Shown: positions 62,665 to 64,000 of the stretch, in pieces
Layout: each line of letters starts with the position of its first letter
How positions within the stretch are numbered: the first letter of the stretch is position 1
Assembly (NCBI GenBank): GCA_900167895.1
Contig: FUZR01000002.1
Location: 682,001 to 746,000 of the forward strand
DNA length: 64,000 nt
Source of the DNA: Bacteroidales bacterium WCE2004
Lineage (GTDB): Bacteria; Bacteroidota; Bacteroidia; Bacteroidales; UBA932
Direction: 5' to 3'
Notes under the pieces: model-generated
The model's input: the letters and a program-made list of their open reading frames with translations, nothing else
Databases searched by the model: none
What the model was told of the DNA's origin: nothing
Translations under genes and position numbers: made by a program

Positions 62665-62714
62665 ATATGCTTATTTGTTCACGACAAAGGTAAGCATATT
62701 TTTCATAATGACAA
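62665..62714 (-). promoter_or_regulatory. promoter and inverted-repeat operator of the XRE operon
   Basis: On the minus strand TTG (62712-62714), 19 bp, TACCTTTG (62685-62692) is a full consensus promoter. A perfect 9-bp inverted repeat ATATGCTTA/TAAGCATAT (62665-62673 and 62691-62699) with a 17-bp gap brackets the -7 box. It fits an operator for the XRE protein. The rest of the gap to 62886 contains nothing I can name. Confidence 0.75.
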
Positions 62715-62886
62715 GTATTCTTTGCAAAAATTTAAATAAACTTGTCAGAATGGACCCCCGGGAGCGCCCGCGCCGAGAAGGGCGCCGGCCAGGCAAATAC
62801 ATGCGATCTATTTCATAGTGCATTGATTATTATGGTGATTATTCCCAAAAGATAATGATTCCTAATAAACTCAGGAGTTTTGACGG

Positions 62887-64000
62887 TCAATGAACATCAA
62901 TTCCGTCAAAGAACAATTCGGAAATAACCGTGTCGTCATACTTGTCTCCTTCATAGACCTCGAGTATTTCAAATCGCAGCGTCCAATTGGGTGCCTTCTC
63001 ATCGTGCGGTCCAAGTTTTCCGACATCAAAGGACTGCAGGGACCTGCTATCTTGTAATTCAAGTATAGCATAGGGTTTTCCTTGATAGTACATCTTGAGT
63101 TTCCTGACCCGTGAATTCTCCCGCCAGGCCGTATGGTTTTTGACATAACCATTCATGATCCTGACAGTCGTAATACGGGGACAGTCCCCTGAAAATTCAT
63201 ACTCAAGAAACTCTCCGACACCTTGCCCTTCAACTCCTTCTACCCACGCAGTATCGTGGTTGGTGTCGAAGGCGTTTTCTGCCTGATAGGAAGACTTACC
63301 CGACGGGAGAAGACAGCTCGAGGCCTTGACGGATAGAGAACAACTGCCATCATACCACCACCAGGAATTTGCGCCCGGGCTATAGATTTTTTGATACAAC
63401 GCATCATTATCAAGGATTTGCTCGACCTCTTTATCAAGTGTCTCATCATAACGGGCATAGAGTTCATCGTACTCCGCCTTGCTTCGATCAGGAATGGCGA
63501 TGATGGAATTGGGCTTGATGTGAGGGACCTGCTCCCAGGCCAATGAGATGGAAATGAACGATTCGATACGCCTCAAAAATGGTTCTACAAGACCTTTGTC
63601 GCCGGTCTTGCTGAGAACACTCTCCTTCACTGACTTCATAGAAGTCCCCTCGTCAGCGGAAAGACCTTGGCTTAACAAGATTTCCGTCCCGATAGAATGA
63701 GCGTATTCCTCTTCGAGCGTCTTATTCTCCCGGAGATAGGTCAAGATGTATTCGGGCTCTTCGCAAACCATCTTGATGGCATACGGTCCAAGCATCTCCG
63801 CCAAAGCACCATCTGAGGACATCAAGATCCGGTTGAATACCGAGAAATACAGGGCCCTGAAATCCTTGTCCTTCTGTTGCGAGGTCAGAAGATCCAACAG
63901 GTTTTCAGTCCTTTCATCATCGGAGGCGATGAATCGTCCCGCGTAATAGTCCGAGATAAGGGGATCGGCCTGCTCAAGGATACGATCACGCCGCGCGGCA
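62887..64000 (-). CDS. discoidin-like (NADase-type) glycan-binding domain protein, 5' end outside the window
   Basis: The frame is open to the right window edge (reading RDRILEQADPLISDYYAGRF before the first TTG), so the true start lies outside. The N-terminal visible part is helical (FFSV, EPFLRRIESFISISLAWEQV). The last 150 residues match the NADase-type discoidin-like pattern AENAFDTNHDTAWVEGVEGQGVGEFLEYEF, IMNGYVKNHTAWRENSRVRKL and YDDTVISELFFD. Such domains bind glycans and are often attached to enzymes or signalling proteins. The visible part carries no signal peptide. Base composition is lower in G+C than neighbours. Confidence 0.8.
   Translation of the reverse strand, partial: AARRDRILEQADPLISDYYAGRFIASDDERTENLLDLLTSQQKDKDFRALYFSVFNRILMSSDGALAEMLGPYAIKMVCEEPEYILTYLRENKTLEEEYAHSIGTEILLSQGLSADEGTSMKSVKESVLSKTGDKGLVEPFLRRIESFISISLAWEQVPHIKPNSIIAIPDRSKAEYDELYARYDETLDKEVEQILDNDALYQKIYSPGANSWWWYDGSCSLSVKASSCLLPSGKSSYQAENAFDTNHDTAWVEGVEGQGVGEFLEYEFSGDCPRITTVRIMNGYVKNHTAWRENSRVRKLKMYYQGKPYAILELQDSRSLQSFDVGKLGPHDEKAPNWTLRFEILEVYEGDKYDDTVISELFFDGIDVH

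Noticed and set aside
1..64000. CRISPR array, insertion sequence or integrase
   Set aside because: No regularly spaced direct repeats, transposase motifs or tyrosine-recombinase signatures were found in the reading of either strand, although the region near 44761-48020 looks like an island.

Overview
The window is chromosomal DNA of a G+C-rich member of the Bacteroidota, most likely order Bacteroidales. The evidence is three SusC/SusD pairs, SpII lipoproteins, the lpxD-lpxC-lpxA order, a short archaeal-type ProS, and many promoters of the Bacteroidota type (TTTG or TTG, 19-21 bp, then TAnnTTTG). Coding regions use G/C at most wobble positions. That would fit an uncultured gut or rumen lineage rather than a classical Bacteroides, but the genus is inference.

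Layout. 1-582 is the 5' part of polA (minus strand, cut by the window edge). 745-16123 holds three consecutive SusC/SusD nutrient-uptake pairs, each followed by its own terminator and with no enzyme or regulator gene among them. 16249-20205 holds a membrane/TPR-like protein, an alpha/beta hydrolase, tadA, tRNA-Gln and a Rid-family gene translationally coupled to infB. 20205-24522 is the infB-nusA-rimP operon; its RimP lacks the usual C-terminal domain. 25034-31283 is an envelope cluster on the minus strand: a Ser/Arg-rich lipoprotein, a FadL-like porin, lpxD, lpxC (without the FabZ fusion usual in this phylum), lpxA and a WbqC-family gene. 31402-39520 is mostly housekeeping: proS, a DUF3078-like protein, tilS, an ftsB/divIC-like gene, a sugar nucleotidyltransferase, a CPBP protease, folP, tmk and a DoxX/MauE-like protein.

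39522-48020 is the accessory part. A large protein with three about 110-residue beta-rich repeats and a papain-like C-terminal domain carries an in-frame TGA six codons after its apparent ATG. After hisS, sppA and an initiator tRNA comes an inverted 15-bp copy of the tRNA 3' end, then about 300 bp of palindrome-rich noncoding DNA. Next are a 5'-deleted L,D-transpeptidase remnant, a winged-helix remnant and several orphan envelope proteins. This looks like a decaying island beside a tRNA gene.

48060-58225 holds transport and small-membrane genes: a ZIP transporter divergent from a CDF transporter, a PadR/DUF2812 pair, SulP, LysR/AspT-like, the TM2-CD225-DUF2752 trio, an Ntn-hydrolase and a GNAT. 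58285-61956 has a secreted GH9 cellulase divergent from a DUF4380-like secreted protein. 62032-64000 has an XRE regulator/membrane-protein pair and a discoidin-like domain protein cut by the right edge.

Candidates for undescribed biology are the repeat/cysteine-peptidase protein with its internal stop, the inverted tRNA copy with its structured flank, two sets of divergent promoters whose -7 boxes sit 2 bp apart, and two inverted repeats that bracket the -7 box of small regulator operons.
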